Positions 51,716 to 60,963 of a stretch of 64,000 nucleotides of DNA are shown here, one piece after another. The position numbers and the translations under genes were made by a program. The number at the start of each line of letters is the position of its first letter. Position 1 is the stretch's first letter. The notes under the pieces were generated by a model. The model was not told the origin of the DNA, ran no database searches, and worked only from the letters and a program-made list of their open reading frames with translations. Source of the stretch: an uncultured Anaeroplasmataceae bacterium (GTDB lineage Bacteria > Bacillota_I > Bacilli_A > Acholeplasmatales > Anaeroplasmataceae); assembly GCA_910584005.1 (NCBI GenBank), contig CAJTXR010000003.1, forward strand, positions 186,001 to 250,000, read 5' to 3'.

Positions 51716-52385
51716 TTTAAAAAATATTACAAAGAAATATGAAGATAAAGTTATATTTGAAAATTTTAATTTAAGCATTCCCCAAAATAAAATTACTTGT
51801 ATATTAGGGGAAAGTGGTGTGGGGAAAACAACTCTGCTCAATATGATTGCTAGAATTACGGAGTACCAAGGTGAGATTTCTCTAGTGGATAAAATAGCTT
51901 ATATTTTTCAAGAACCACGATTGATTCCTTCATTAACTGTTGAGGAGAATCTAAAATTTATAGCTCCTTTAGCAAAAGTTGAGGAAATTGATGCTTTACT
52001 TTCCATTTTAGAAATTAAAGAAAAAAAGAAAAGTTATCCTCGTCATTTAAGTGGGGGGGAACAACAGCGAGTGAGTATTGCTCGAGCTTTTTTGTATGAT
52101 GCTCCTTTGATTTTAATGGATGAACCCTTCTCTTCATTAGATTTATCTTTGAAGTATCGGTTGATTCGTCATTTTGCTATTTTATGGAAGCAAACGAAGA
52201 AAACGGTTCTTTTTGTCACCCATACAATTGATGAAGCATTATGGCTGGCAAATGAGATTGTGATTTTATCTAAGGGGAGAATTGTGAAGCAATATTCCTT
52301 AGATACAGATATTCCAAGAGCATTGACAGAAAACGAGGAACTACGAACAGAGATTGTATGTGAAATGATGAAGGATTCCTTATAA
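51708..52385 (+). CDS. ABC importer ATPase (SsuB-like)
   Basis: 225 residues. Walker A GESGVGKTT, Q-loop YIFQEPRLIP, signature LSGGEQQR, Walker B LILMDEPFSSLD, H-loop VTHTIDEA. Completes the SBP-permease-ATPase importer. The codons for the LSGGE signature contain a run of seven G (52053-52059), notable in such AT-rich DNA. The terminator overlaps its last codons. Confidence 0.92.
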   Translation: MINLKNITKKYEDKVIFENFNLSIPQNKITCILGESGVGKTTLLNMIARITEYQGEISLVDKIAYIFQEPRLIPSLTVEENLKFIAPLAKVEEIDALLSILEIKEKKKSYPRHLSGGEQQRVSIARAFLYDAPLILMDEPFSSLDLSLKYRLIRHFAILWKQTKKTVLFVTHTIDEALWLANEIVILSKGRIVKQYSLDTDIPRALTENEELRTEIVCEMMKDSL

Positions 52386-52398
52386 GAATCCTTTTTTC
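52371..52398 (+). terminator. Terminator of importer operon
   Basis: AAGGATTC / GAATCCTT stem followed by TTTT, overlapping the stop codon. Confidence 0.9.
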
Positions 52399-52489
52399 TA
52401 GATAGAGTGGATTGGCTTTTTCCGTTCATTGAATTGATTATTTACAAAAATTTTGATATAATGGTAAATTAGAAGAGGGGTGAAGTGAA

Positions 52490-54928
52490 TTGAAAAAATT
52501 TATAGCTACGCTTGTATCCATAAGTATAACTGTTATTTGCGTTTACTTTACGTATTTTTTTCATGAGAATACTGTTCTGTTTTATGTTTTTTTAGCATTA
52601 TCTGTACTATTTTTATCTACATCTATAGTAACTGTAATGCTTTTATTTAATAAAAAGAATATTGAAAAGATTACTTGGTTAGAGAATCGTTTGAATGTAT
52701 GGAATTCAATTTCTCATCATGTTTCTGCCGCCGGAGATGAGGCCTTTACAAAACTGCCTATTGGAATCATTGTTTATGATTCTAGTATGGAAGTGAAATG
52801 GGCAAATGATTATGCAAAGCAGGTTTTTAAAGATAATTTAATTAATAGTTCTTTAAATTCTATAACAAGTGGATTTATAGAAGAAATTAAAGAGGGAAAA
52901 GAGCAAATGCTGATTACGGCCTATGAGTCTACTTATGATGTTGTACATAATGTTGAAAATCAGATTCTATATTTCTTTGATGTGACATATCGAGAAGAAA
53001 CGCTTAGAAAATATAATAATCGAATTACGGCTTTTGCGTTAATTGATATTGACAACTTAGAAGAGTCATTAAAACGATATGATATGCAGGAGCAAACCAA
53101 TATTCGAGGTCAAATATTAGGTGTGATTTCTGATTGGCTTAGAAATAATGGGTGCTGTCTTGAAAACCTTTCAAACAATCAAATGTTAGCGGTATTTGAT
53201 CATGAGGCTTTAAATAAAATGATTGCAGATAAGTTTTCTGTTTTGAATTCAGTTCGTGCGATATCAGATAAAAATCATTTAAAAGCGAGTATGTCTATGG
53301 GGGTTGCTTGCTTTGATGTAGAGGCATCAGAATTAATAACATTAGCTCAAAATGCAGTTGAATTGGCTGCAAAGCGTGGTGGAGATCAGGTTGTTGTCAA
53401 TATTCAAAACCAAAAGATTCAATATTTTGGTGGGAATACAAACTCTCTAGAAAAGAATACATTAGTAGAAGCTCGTATTCAAACGATGGCTTTAAAAGAG
53501 GCTATTGAAAATAGTAGTAATGTACTAATTATGTGTCATAATCTTGCGGATTGTGATGCGATTGGATCAATGCTTGGTGTTTGGTATTTGGCAAGTACAT
53601 CTACTAAGGATTGTAAGATGGTATTTGAGCCTAAGTTAGCAGATGTTACAGTTCAAAAAATTTTTGAACAAATTAAAAAGCATTCCAATAAGGCGATTTA
53701 TAATGGATTTATAACAAAAGCAGAAGCCAAGGATTTAATTAAACCAGATACATTATTAATTATGACGGATACCCAATCTCCAAGATTGGCAATGTTTCCA
53801 GATATTCTAGCAGAAGTAAAAAATGTTTCAGTTATTGATCACCATCGTGCATCAGATGCTGGATATAGCGAAACTATATCCTATTATGTAGAAACTTATG
53901 CTTCTTCAACTGTAGAACTGGTTTCCGAAATGTTTTTATTTTACAATAAGAGTTTTGAGTTAGATCCGTTTGTTGCTTCAATCATGTTAGCGGGTGTTGT
54001 TGTAGATACAAATAATTTTACTTATCGTACTAGAACAAGAACCTTTGAAGCTGCATCTACTTTAAATACAATGGGAGCAGACATGGTTTTGGTTCGTAGA
54101 ATGCTTAGAGATTCTTATGAAGAGGAAAAACGTCTTGCAGAAGCAATGGTCAATGCAATGATTTATGAAAAACGATTTGCAATTGTGGCAGAACCAAATG
54201 ATACCATTATCCCTGACCGAACCACTTTGGCAAAGATTTCAGATAAATTATTAACCATTGAAGGAATTGAAGTTGCCTTTACGATTGGCCGAATTGATAA
54301 GGATACCGTTGGAATCTCTGCACGTAGTAATGATATTAACGTTCAAATTATTATGGAAGAAATGGAGGGCGGTGGTCATTTTAATGCGGCTGCTACTCAA
54401 CTTAAAGGAACGACTGTCGAAAAGGCAAGAGAGCGTTTATTAGAAATTATTAGAAGAGATTATGTTGATACAGGAGATGGTAAAATGAAGGTTATTTTAA
54501 TTTCTGATGTTAAAGGAAAAGGGAAGAAAGATGATATTCTAGAGGTTGCAAATGGTTATGGGAACTTCTTAATAAACAACAGTTTAGCTGTCTTGGCGTC
54601 TGAAGAAAATTTAAAGAAGTTGGCTCAAGCCAAAGAAGAGGAAAAGATTGCAACTGAAAATCGTAGAAATGTTTTAGAAAAACTAAAAACTGAAATTCAG
54701 GATAAATTTATTTCCGTATATATTAAGGTTGGAGCAGATGGAAAAACATTTGGTCATATCACAACCAAATATATTTGTGAAGAATTTGAAAACCAAACAG
54801 GAATTCATTTAGACAAGAAGAAAGTAGAATTACCTGCAGAAATTAATTCAGTAGGTATCTTTACTGCTAATGTTCGTTTAGATAAAGATATTATTGCGAC
54901 ATTTGAGATTAATGTTATTGAAAAGTAG
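52490..54928 (+). CDS. gdpP-rplI: GdpP-type c-di-AMP phosphodiesterase fused to ribosomal protein bL9
   Basis: 812 residues, TTG start at 52490 with AGGGGTGA upstream. Domains: two membrane segments (1-55), PAS (about 60-165), a degenerate GGDEF (175-310; NNQMLAVFD in place of GGDEF), DHH (330-490; CHNLADCDAIGS, MTDTQSP, VIDHHRAS) and DHHA1 (GGGH near 627). With no stop, the frame runs into a complete bL9 at residues 666-812 (MKVILISDVKGKGKKDD). AGGAG at 54472-54476 stands 8 bp before ATG 54485, so free L9 can be made from inside. In Bacillus these are neighbouring separate genes (yybT-rplI). GdpP degrades c-di-AMP at the membrane; bL9 binds 23S rRNA. Confidence 0.93.
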   Translation: MKKFIATLVSISITVICVYFTYFFHENTVLFYVFLALSVLFLSTSIVTVMLLFNKKNIEKITWLENRLNVWNSISHHVSAAGDEAFTKLPIGIIVYDSSMEVKWANDYAKQVFKDNLINSSLNSITSGFIEEIKEGKEQMLITAYESTYDVVHNVENQILYFFDVTYREETLRKYNNRITAFALIDIDNLEESLKRYDMQEQTNIRGQILGVISDWLRNNGCCLENLSNNQMLAVFDHEALNKMIADKFSVLNSVRAISDKNHLKASMSMGVACFDVEASELITLAQNAVELAAKRGGDQVVVNIQNQKIQYFGGNTNSLEKNTLVEARIQTMALKEAIENSSNVLIMCHNLADCDAIGSMLGVWYLASTSTKDCKMVFEPKLADVTVQKIFEQIKKHSNKAIYNGFITKAEAKDLIKPDTLLIMTDTQSPRLAMFPDILAEVKNVSVIDHHRASDAGYSETISYYVETYASSTVELVSEMFLFYNKSFELDPFVASIMLAGVVVDTNNFTYRTRTRTFEAASTLNTMGADMVLVRRMLRDSYEEEKRLAEAMVNAMIYEKRFAIVAEPNDTIIPDRTTLAKISDKLLTIEGIEVAFTIGRIDKDTVGISARSNDINVQIIMEEMEGGGHFNAAATQLKGTTVEKARERLLEIIRRDYVDTGDGKMKVILISDVKGKGKKDDILEVANGYGNFLINNSLAVLASEENLKKLAQAKEEEKIATENRRNVLEKLKTEIQDKFISVYIKVGADGKTFGHITTKYICEEFENQTGIHLDKKKVELPAEINSVGIFTANVRLDKDIIATFEINVIEK
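54472..54487 (+). promoter_or_regulatory. rplI: Internal ribosome site and start for free bL9
   Basis: AGGAG, 8-nt spacer, ATG inside the gdpP-rplI frame. It would yield a 147-residue protein of normal bL9 length (54485-54928). Confidence 0.65.
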
Positions 54929-54939
54929 AGGTTTTGAAT

Positions 54940-56286
54940 ATGGAACAGCAAATACCTACTGTGCCTTGTAATGTTGAAGCGGAAAAAGCATTAATTGGCT
55001 GTATTTTATTGGATGAAAATTTAATAGTAGAGCTGTCTGATATTCTTATGCCAGATGATTTTTATGATCAAAAGAATCGATTGCTTTACCGAGCAATGCT
55101 TAATTTATTTAAAGAAGGAAAGGGAATTGATGTTACAACTGTAATCTCAGCCCTTAAATCTGCAAATCTATTAGATCAATGTGGAGGAATGGAGTACATT
55201 GCTAGTATTGCGGATGTGAGCTATTCTACCTTAAACTTTGAATCATATAGTAATTTAATTTATGAAGCATCTATTAAACGTTCGGCGATTCAAAAATTAT
55301 CAAAATTAGCAGAGGAAGGCTATAATCATAAAATAGAAGCATATGATTATGTAGAACTGGTTGAAAAAGAAATTTTTGAACTATCTAAAAGAAGAAAGGT
55401 TGATTCTTTTAAGCCGATTTCTTTAGTAAGCAAAAATGTTATGGCGAGTACAGAAAATAATGCCAATCGCAGTACAGAGGTTATTGGATTAGATACAGGG
55501 TTTGGGAGTTTAAATCAATATACCCAAGGGTTTCAACCTGGACAACTGTTAATTTTAGCTGCTCGACCTGCAATGGGAAAATCCGCAATGGCAATGAATT
55601 TGGCTGTTAATGTAGCAAGAAGAAATAAATCAGGTGCCGCAACTGTAGCTATTTTTTCATTAGAAATGTCAGCTGAACAATTGGTTGAGCGTATGGTTGC
55701 TTGCGATAGTAATATTCGTCTGAACTATATTAAAAGTGGTCATATTACGGCCAAGAACGATTGGACAAGATTTAATACTGCTTGTACACAATTGGGTAAA
55801 TTAAATTTGTATTTTGATGATTCATCGAATTCGACAGTTGCTTCTATTCGGGCGAAATGTCGGAAACTAGCGAGTGAGCAAGGTTTAGATTTTGTTGTTA
55901 TTGACTATCTACAATTGATTGAAAGTGATTCAAGTATGGTTCGTGCATCTCAACAAGAGCGAATTTCTAAAATATCTAGAAGTTTAAAGCTAATGGCAAG
56001 AGAATTAGAAGTTCCTGTGCTCGCATTATCTCAGTTATCTCGTGCGGTAGAACAAAGAGATGATAAGCGTCCGATTATGGCTGATTTAAGAGATTCTGGA
56101 GCGATAGAACAGGATGCCGACATTATTATGTTTCTTTATCGTGAGGATCGGTATAATCCGCAAACTCCTAGAAAGAATGAAGCCGATTTGATTATTTCTA
56201 AAAACCGTTCAGGATCTACTCACGAGGGTTTACCATTTATATTTACAGGGGAATATTCTCGATTTAAAGAAAAGAAAGAGGAATAA
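54940..56286 (+). CDS. dnaB: Replicative DNA helicase DnaB
   Basis: 448 residues from ATG 54940 (AGAGG upstream; TTG 54934 is less likely). N-terminal helical domain (VPCNVEAEKALIGCILLD), linker and RecA-like domain: LAARPAMGKSAMA near 207-217, FSLEMSAEQLVERM, VVIDYLQLI, LSQLSRAVEQRDDKRP, LRDSGAIEQDAD. Hexameric fork helicase (DnaC in Bacillus nomenclature). It follows the L9 domain by 11 bp as in Bacillus. Confidence 0.96.
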   Translation: MEQQIPTVPCNVEAEKALIGCILLDENLIVELSDILMPDDFYDQKNRLLYRAMLNLFKEGKGIDVTTVISALKSANLLDQCGGMEYIASIADVSYSTLNFESYSNLIYEASIKRSAIQKLSKLAEEGYNHKIEAYDYVELVEKEIFELSKRRKVDSFKPISLVSKNVMASTENNANRSTEVIGLDTGFGSLNQYTQGFQPGQLLILAARPAMGKSAMAMNLAVNVARRNKSGAATVAIFSLEMSAEQLVERMVACDSNIRLNYIKSGHITAKNDWTRFNTACTQLGKLNLYFDDSSNSTVASIRAKCRKLASEQGLDFVVIDYLQLIESDSSMVRASQQERISKISRSLKLMARELEVPVLALSQLSRAVEQRDDKRPIMADLRDSGAIEQDADIIMFLYREDRYNPQTPRKNEADLIISKNRSGSTHEGLPFIFTGEYSRFKEKKEE

Positions 56287-56287
56287 A

Positions 56288-57364
56288 ATGATTGATCGAT
56301 TGAAAATAATGGATGAGCGATATGAAGAAATTACAAGACTTCTATCTGATCCAGAAGTTGTTACAGATATAAAAAAATTAACTGAACTTTCAAAAGAACA
56401 AAGAGGAATTGAAAAAGCAGTTATGCTTTATCGCGAGGAAGTTAAATTGCTTGATTCTATTCCTGATTTAAAAGAAATGAAAAATTCAGATGATTCGGAA
56501 ATGGCGGAAATGGCAGCAATGGAATTAGAAGAGGCCAATACTCGAATTGCTCAAATTGAAGAAGAGGTTAAAATTTTATTATTGCCAAAAGATCCAAATG
56601 ACGAAAAAGATGTAATTGTAGAAATTCGTGGTGCCGCAGGTGGTGACGAAGCCAACATTTTTGCAGGGGATCTTTTTAGAATGTATAATAAATACGCCGA
56701 ATCAAAAGGTTGGAAAATTACGGTTTTAGATGCGATGCCATCTGAAATGGGTGGATATTCTTTAATTCAATTTAAAGTTAGTGGTGACATGGTATATTCT
56801 TATTTGAAATATGAATCTGGTGCTCATCGGGTTCAGCGGGTTCCAGCAACAGAAGCTCAAGGCAGAATTCATACTTCAACTTCAACTGTTCTTGTTATGC
56901 CAGAAGCTAGTGAAATTGACTTTGATTTGGATATGAATGATATTCGTGTGGACACGTTCTGTTCTTCTGGTCCTGGAGGACAAGGGGTAAACACCACTTA
57001 TTCAGCAGTTCGAGTTACGCATATACCTACAGGTATGTTTGTTGCTTGTCAAACCTATCGTTCTCAACATGAAAATAAGGCAGCTGCATTAGAATTGTTG
57101 AAAACGAGGATGTATGATCAAATTTTAAGAGAAAAAGAAGAGGCTGAGGGAGCTGAACGACAATCTTTAATTGGTAGAGGGGATCGTTCTGAGAAAATTA
57201 GAACCTATAATTATCCTCAAAATAGAGTCACAGATCATCGGATTGGATTTACAATCAATCGATTAGATGCCATAATTGATGGCAAACTGGATTTGGTTAT
57301 TGAACAATTAATAAATGAAGATCAAAAAAGAAAATTGTCTAGTGGAGAGGCAATTCGATTATAA
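56288..57364 (+). CDS. prfA: Peptide chain release factor 1
   Basis: 358 residues. Catalytic GGQ at 230-232, tripeptide PAT at about 186-188 (RF1 type; reads UAA and UAG), and IEIRGAAGGDEA and the C-terminal GRGDRSEKIRTYNYPQNRVTDHRIG blocks. Starts 1 bp after the dnaB stop with AGAGGAATAA upstream. The usual partner prmC, which methylates the GGQ Gln, is not adjacent. Confidence 0.97.
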   Translation: MIDRLKIMDERYEEITRLLSDPEVVTDIKKLTELSKEQRGIEKAVMLYREEVKLLDSIPDLKEMKNSDDSEMAEMAAMELEEANTRIAQIEEEVKILLLPKDPNDEKDVIVEIRGAAGGDEANIFAGDLFRMYNKYAESKGWKITVLDAMPSEMGGYSLIQFKVSGDMVYSYLKYESGAHRVQRVPATEAQGRIHTSTSTVLVMPEASEIDFDLDMNDIRVDTFCSSGPGGQGVNTTYSAVRVTHIPTGMFVACQTYRSQHENKAAALELLKTRMYDQILREKEEAEGAERQSLIGRGDRSEKIRTYNYPQNRVTDHRIGFTINRLDAIIDGKLDLVIEQLINEDQKRKLSSGEAIRL

Positions 57365-57368
57365 CAAT

Positions 57369-57404
57369 AAAAGGATGGGCTTAAATGACCATCCTTTATT
57401 TTTG
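57369..57404. terminator. Bidirectional terminator after prfA
   Basis: AAAGGATGG / CCATCCTTT stem with T-rich tail on the plus strand and T-rich on the minus. Confidence 0.88.
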
Positions 57405-57418
57405 CAATATGTTTTATT

Positions 57419-57625
57419 TTAAGAAACGGATTCAATTTGAATTGTTTTATTTTTTAATGAAATTTTGGTTATGATATATCCATAGGATATTAATTCTTTT
57501 TTAGCATTTAAAAAAGAATGGTCAATTGAAAAACCTAATATATCATGTATTTCTTTAAAGGACATGGTATAAGGAAATTCAGAAAGAGTTTTTATATAGT
57601 TCCATAGGGGCTGATATTTGCTCAT
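57419..57625 (-). CDS. DUF7662-like small protein
   Basis: 68 residues from ATG 57625 with AAAAGGAGAAAG upstream; a longer frame lacks a ribosome site. The pattern YQPLWNYIKTL-x-MSFKEIHDILGFSIDHSFLNAKKE resembles the short helix-turn-helix-like DUF7662 domain (F-x-EIE-x-ILG-x-LP). A minus-strand TATGATATAAT extended -10 precedes it. Function unknown, possibly nucleic-acid binding. Confidence 0.6.
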   Translation of the reverse strand: MSKYQPLWNYIKTLSEFPYTMSFKEIHDILGFSIDHSFLNAKKELISYGYIITKISLKNKTIQIESVS

Positions 57626-57726
57626 TTTTTCTTTCTCCTTTTTATCTATTATATCATAAAATTTGCTTTTTTTGTATTTTTGTCCTTTCTTACAGTTTGA
57701 AGTATTCTTTTCCAAAGGAAAAGTAT

Positions 57727-57755
57727 TTGAATATATAGTAAAAAAATTGTATAAT
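57727..57755 (+). promoter_or_regulatory. Promoter of diguanylate cyclase operon
   Basis: TTGAAT (57727-57732), 17-bp spacer, TATAAT (57750-57755). Confidence 0.75.
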
Positions 57756-57788
57756 TAAGTGAATTTGTATTTTAAGGAGGCAGTATTT

Positions 57789-59309
57789 ATGGATCTTCAA
57801 GAACAATTTGCATATTTAGAAACACATGATCATGAAAATTCAAATGCATATTTACATTTATTTTTAGAGGATTCTATAAATGAAGGAATTTTAATTCATG
57901 AATTTTATCCTTTTTTTAGAAGGATTTTTAAGATTGAGGGTAGTAATCATTTAGCTCAGGTTTTTAAAATTGCCTCAAATTATTTAGAATTGATTCCAGA
58001 GTATGAGAATAAGTATCTTTTATTATACTTAAAAATGAATTACTATTATTCAATCGGTGATTATGTTTTTGCGTTAGCTTTAATTGATCAATTATCTAAT
58101 TTAGATATTCCTGGAAACTTTAAATTATCTATTCATATAATGAAATTGATTATTTTCCAATATCAAAAAAGAAATCAAGAATTAGACCAGCTTTTAAATT
58201 TTATTGAGAACAGTGATTTTTTTACTCAAGCAAACATTTATATAAGGGGAATTTATTATATCAATGCAACTTGGATTTCTGTCATTCGTAATGATATTGA
58301 ACAAGCAAGTGATTATTTGAATAAAATGAATCGTAGTTTAAATAATAAAAATATATCAGCAAATTTTAAAATTTATTTTACTACGACAATTAAATGTTTT
58401 GTTAATATTCTAAGTATTCAAAATGAAGCTGTAGAACAAAATATCAATAAAATTGCAACTTGTTTTTATAAATTTGTTATGAACTCTTTTGCGTTTACAA
58501 ATGCTTCTAATGAGGATAGTGATAACTTTATTTTTGTATTAAAAAAGTTGGCAAATGTTTATACAGTAAAAATGGAATATGACATATGCGAAAAAATTAT
58601 TTTGGATATGAAGCATCCCCTATTGCGTAACTTAATCAATTATTATAATTATTTATATCAGACGAATAATCCATACTATATGAAAAACGAACATATGAGA
58701 TCTAAGCATGTTCAAGCATTGTATGATTTTTATATAGATAACCAAAAGAGTTATGCTTATGCATTAGAAGAAACTCTAAAATTACAAACCCTTGAAGAGA
58801 AATTAAATCAATTAGAATCAAAATATAGTTATGATTTATTAACCAATTGTTTTAACCGAAACTATCTAGTAGAGTTAGAAAACGAAGAAATTCAAAATGC
58901 TTGTGTGATCTATCTTGATTTAGATAACTTAAAACAAGTGAATGATGCACATGGACATAATAGTGGAGATGTGTATTTAAAGGTGTTTGGTAATATTTTA
59001 TTAAAGTGTTTTAATAAAACTGGAACGAAGGTTTTTCGGTATGGTGGAGATGAGTTTGTCGTTTTAATTGAGGGAGGAGATGAGGATTTTTATATCCAAC
59101 AAATTCAGCGATTAATCGCCTCAGCTCAAACGGCATCCCTATCTAATTCAAATACCATTTCCATTGGGTTTAGTTGTGGGATGGCGATTATCCAAAATAA
59201 AAGCAAGATTAAAGATGCAATTATACTTGCAGATGAAGCAATGTATGAGTGTAAGGCAGCAAGAAGAGATCATAAGGATGTTTATTATGTAATTAAAAGA
59301 CAGGAGTAG
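57789..59309 (+). CDS. Diguanylate cyclase, GGDEF domain with helical N-terminus
   Basis: 506 residues from ATG 57789 (AAGGAGG at 8 bp). Residues 1-330 are helical and Tyr/Leu/Asn-rich, with TPR-like periodicity; no membrane segment. A short coiled coil leads into the GGDEF domain: LLTNCFNRNYL, IYLDLDNLKQVNDAHGHNSGD and an intact YGGDEF at about 419-423. The RxxD inhibitory site five residues ahead is not found (NKTGTKVF there). It should make c-di-GMP in the cytoplasm. No EAL or HD-GYP gene in the window. Five bases separate it from ecfA1. Confidence 0.87.
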   Translation: MDLQEQFAYLETHDHENSNAYLHLFLEDSINEGILIHEFYPFFRRIFKIEGSNHLAQVFKIASNYLELIPEYENKYLLLYLKMNYYYSIGDYVFALALIDQLSNLDIPGNFKLSIHIMKLIIFQYQKRNQELDQLLNFIENSDFFTQANIYIRGIYYINATWISVIRNDIEQASDYLNKMNRSLNNKNISANFKIYFTTTIKCFVNILSIQNEAVEQNINKIATCFYKFVMNSFAFTNASNEDSDNFIFVLKKLANVYTVKMEYDICEKIILDMKHPLLRNLINYYNYLYQTNNPYYMKNEHMRSKHVQALYDFYIDNQKSYAYALEETLKLQTLEEKLNQLESKYSYDLLTNCFNRNYLVELENEEIQNACVIYLDLDNLKQVNDAHGHNSGDVYLKVFGNILLKCFNKTGTKVFRYGGDEFVVLIEGGDEDFYIQQIQRLIASAQTASLSNSNTISIGFSCGMAIIQNKSKIKDAIILADEAMYECKAARRDHKDVYYVIKRQE

Positions 59310-59314
59310 TAGAA

Positions 59315-60127
59315 ATGATAGAATTTAAGGATGTTTCTTTTCAATATAATGGAAATAAAGAAAAGGCTTTAGATCACGTTTCTTTTCGTGTTGAAGAGGG
59401 GCAATGGGTTTCTATTATTGGTCATAATGGAAGTGGGAAGTCCACAATTGCAAAATTAATGATAGGATTATTAGAAGCTACTGAAGGGGAAATTTGGTTT
59501 TTAAATACGAAGCTAGAAGAAAAAACAGTAGATTTGATTAGAAGAAAAATTGGGATTGTTTTTCAAAATCCTGATAATCAGTTTGTTGGATATAATGTTA
59601 AATATGATATCGCTTTTGGGTTGGAAAACCGGATGGTACCAAGAGAAGAAATGATCCAACGGATTTATGAATATACAGAAAAAGTAGATATGAGAAACGA
59701 ACTAGATCGAGAACCTCAAACGTTATCTGGTGGACAAAAACAAAGAGTGGCAATTGCTGGAATCCTAGCAATGAATTGTGATGTGATTCTTTTAGATGAG
59801 GCGACTTCTATGCTTGATCCAGAAGGTATAGAAGAAATTACAAAGCTAATTATTGATTTAAAGGAAAAATATCATAAAACCATAATTACAATAACTCATG
59901 ATTTGGCTTTAGCAAATTATAGTGATCAGATATTGGTTCTTAAGGATGGACATTTGATTGAAAGTGGTACGCCAGAAGAGGTTTTTCAAAATCGAAAGCT
60001 ACTTCAAAGTTCTAATTTGGATATCCCTTTTTCTTTACGTTTTTATAATGAAGCAAAAGCAAATGAAATATTGAGTCAGGATGAGAGGTTAATGAATGCT
60101 TTATGGGAATATCATTTAAAGAAGTAA
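59315..60127 (+). CDS. ecfA1: ECF transporter ATPase A1
   Basis: 270 residues. Walker A GHNGSGKST, Q-loop VFQNPDNQFVG, signature LSGGQKQR, Walker B VILLDEATSMLD. The NPDNQ Q-loop is typical of energy-coupling-factor EcfA1. With EcfA2 and EcfT it powers vitamin/metal uptake through interchangeable S components (none in the window). Overlaps ecfA2 by 25 bp. Confidence 0.94.
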   Translation: MIEFKDVSFQYNGNKEKALDHVSFRVEEGQWVSIIGHNGSGKSTIAKLMIGLLEATEGEIWFLNTKLEEKTVDLIRRKIGIVFQNPDNQFVGYNVKYDIAFGLENRMVPREEMIQRIYEYTEKVDMRNELDREPQTLSGGQKQRVAIAGILAMNCDVILLDEATSMLDPEGIEEITKLIIDLKEKYHKTIITITHDLALANYSDQILVLKDGHLIESGTPEEVFQNRKLLQSSNLDIPFSLRFYNEAKANEILSQDERLMNALWEYHLKK

Positions 60128-60963
60128 GCCATCTCTACCCAACGAATAAACGTAAGGTTTATACTGTGGCTTTAGATAAAATTAATTTAAATATAAATGC
60201 AACAGGTGAATTTGTCGCTCTTGTTGGAAAAACAGGAAGTGGGAAATCCACTTTAATGGAACATATGAATGCTTTACTTTTGCCTTCTAGTGGAGCAGTT
60301 GAAATTTTTGATCATGTCATTACCTCTAAACGAAATAAGAATCCTAAACTGAAGACAATTCGTAAAAGAGTAGGATTTGTATTTCAATTTCCAGAATATC
60401 AATTGTTTGAAGAAACAGTTCTTAAGGATATAATGTTTGCTTGTAAGAATTTTGGATATTCTAGCGAGGATGCGTTAAATCAAGCTAAAACAACAGCAAA
60501 AATATTAAAAATTGATGAAAAATTATTCCAAAGATCTCCGTTTACATTATCTGGTGGTCAAATGCGTAAGGTCGCTATTGCAGGGATACTTGCCTATAAT
60601 CCTGATATCATATTATTAGATGAACCCACAAGAGGATTAGACCCAAAATCAGCAGATGAGATCATGGAGCTTTTTTATGAACTTCATTTACAAACAAATA
60701 AAACCTTTATTTTGATTTCCCATGACATGAATTTAGTATATCAATATGCTAATCGGGTTGTCGTTTTAAATCAAAGTAAAATCGTTTTTGATGGTGATAA
60801 AAAGAAATTGTTTTCCACATCCATATATGAAGAGAATCATTTGACAAAGCCAGATGTATTGCAATTAATAGATTATTTAAATGATCAACTTGGATATCAA
60901 TTAGAATATGACATATATACTGAGGCCCAGCTTTTAAAAAAGGTGGTGATGCTTCATGAATAA
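60103..60963 (+). CDS. ecfA2: ECF transporter ATPase A2
   Basis: 286 residues. Walker A GKTGSGKST, Q-loop VFQFPEYQLFEETV, signature LSGGQMRK and Walker B IILLDEPTRGLD; the FPEYQLFE block is characteristic of EcfA2. It starts inside the end of ecfA1; AGAGG lies 14 bp upstream, so initiation is probably coupled. Overlaps ecfT by 8 bp. Confidence 0.94.
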   Translation: MGISFKEVSHLYPTNKRKVYTVALDKINLNINATGEFVALVGKTGSGKSTLMEHMNALLLPSSGAVEIFDHVITSKRNKNPKLKTIRKRVGFVFQFPEYQLFEETVLKDIMFACKNFGYSSEDALNQAKTTAKILKIDEKLFQRSPFTLSGGQMRKVAIAGILAYNPDIILLDEPTRGLDPKSADEIMELFYELHLQTNKTFILISHDMNLVYQYANRVVVLNQSKIVFDGDKKKLFSTSIYEENHLTKPDVLQLIDYLNDQLGYQLEYDIYTEAQLLKKVVMLHE

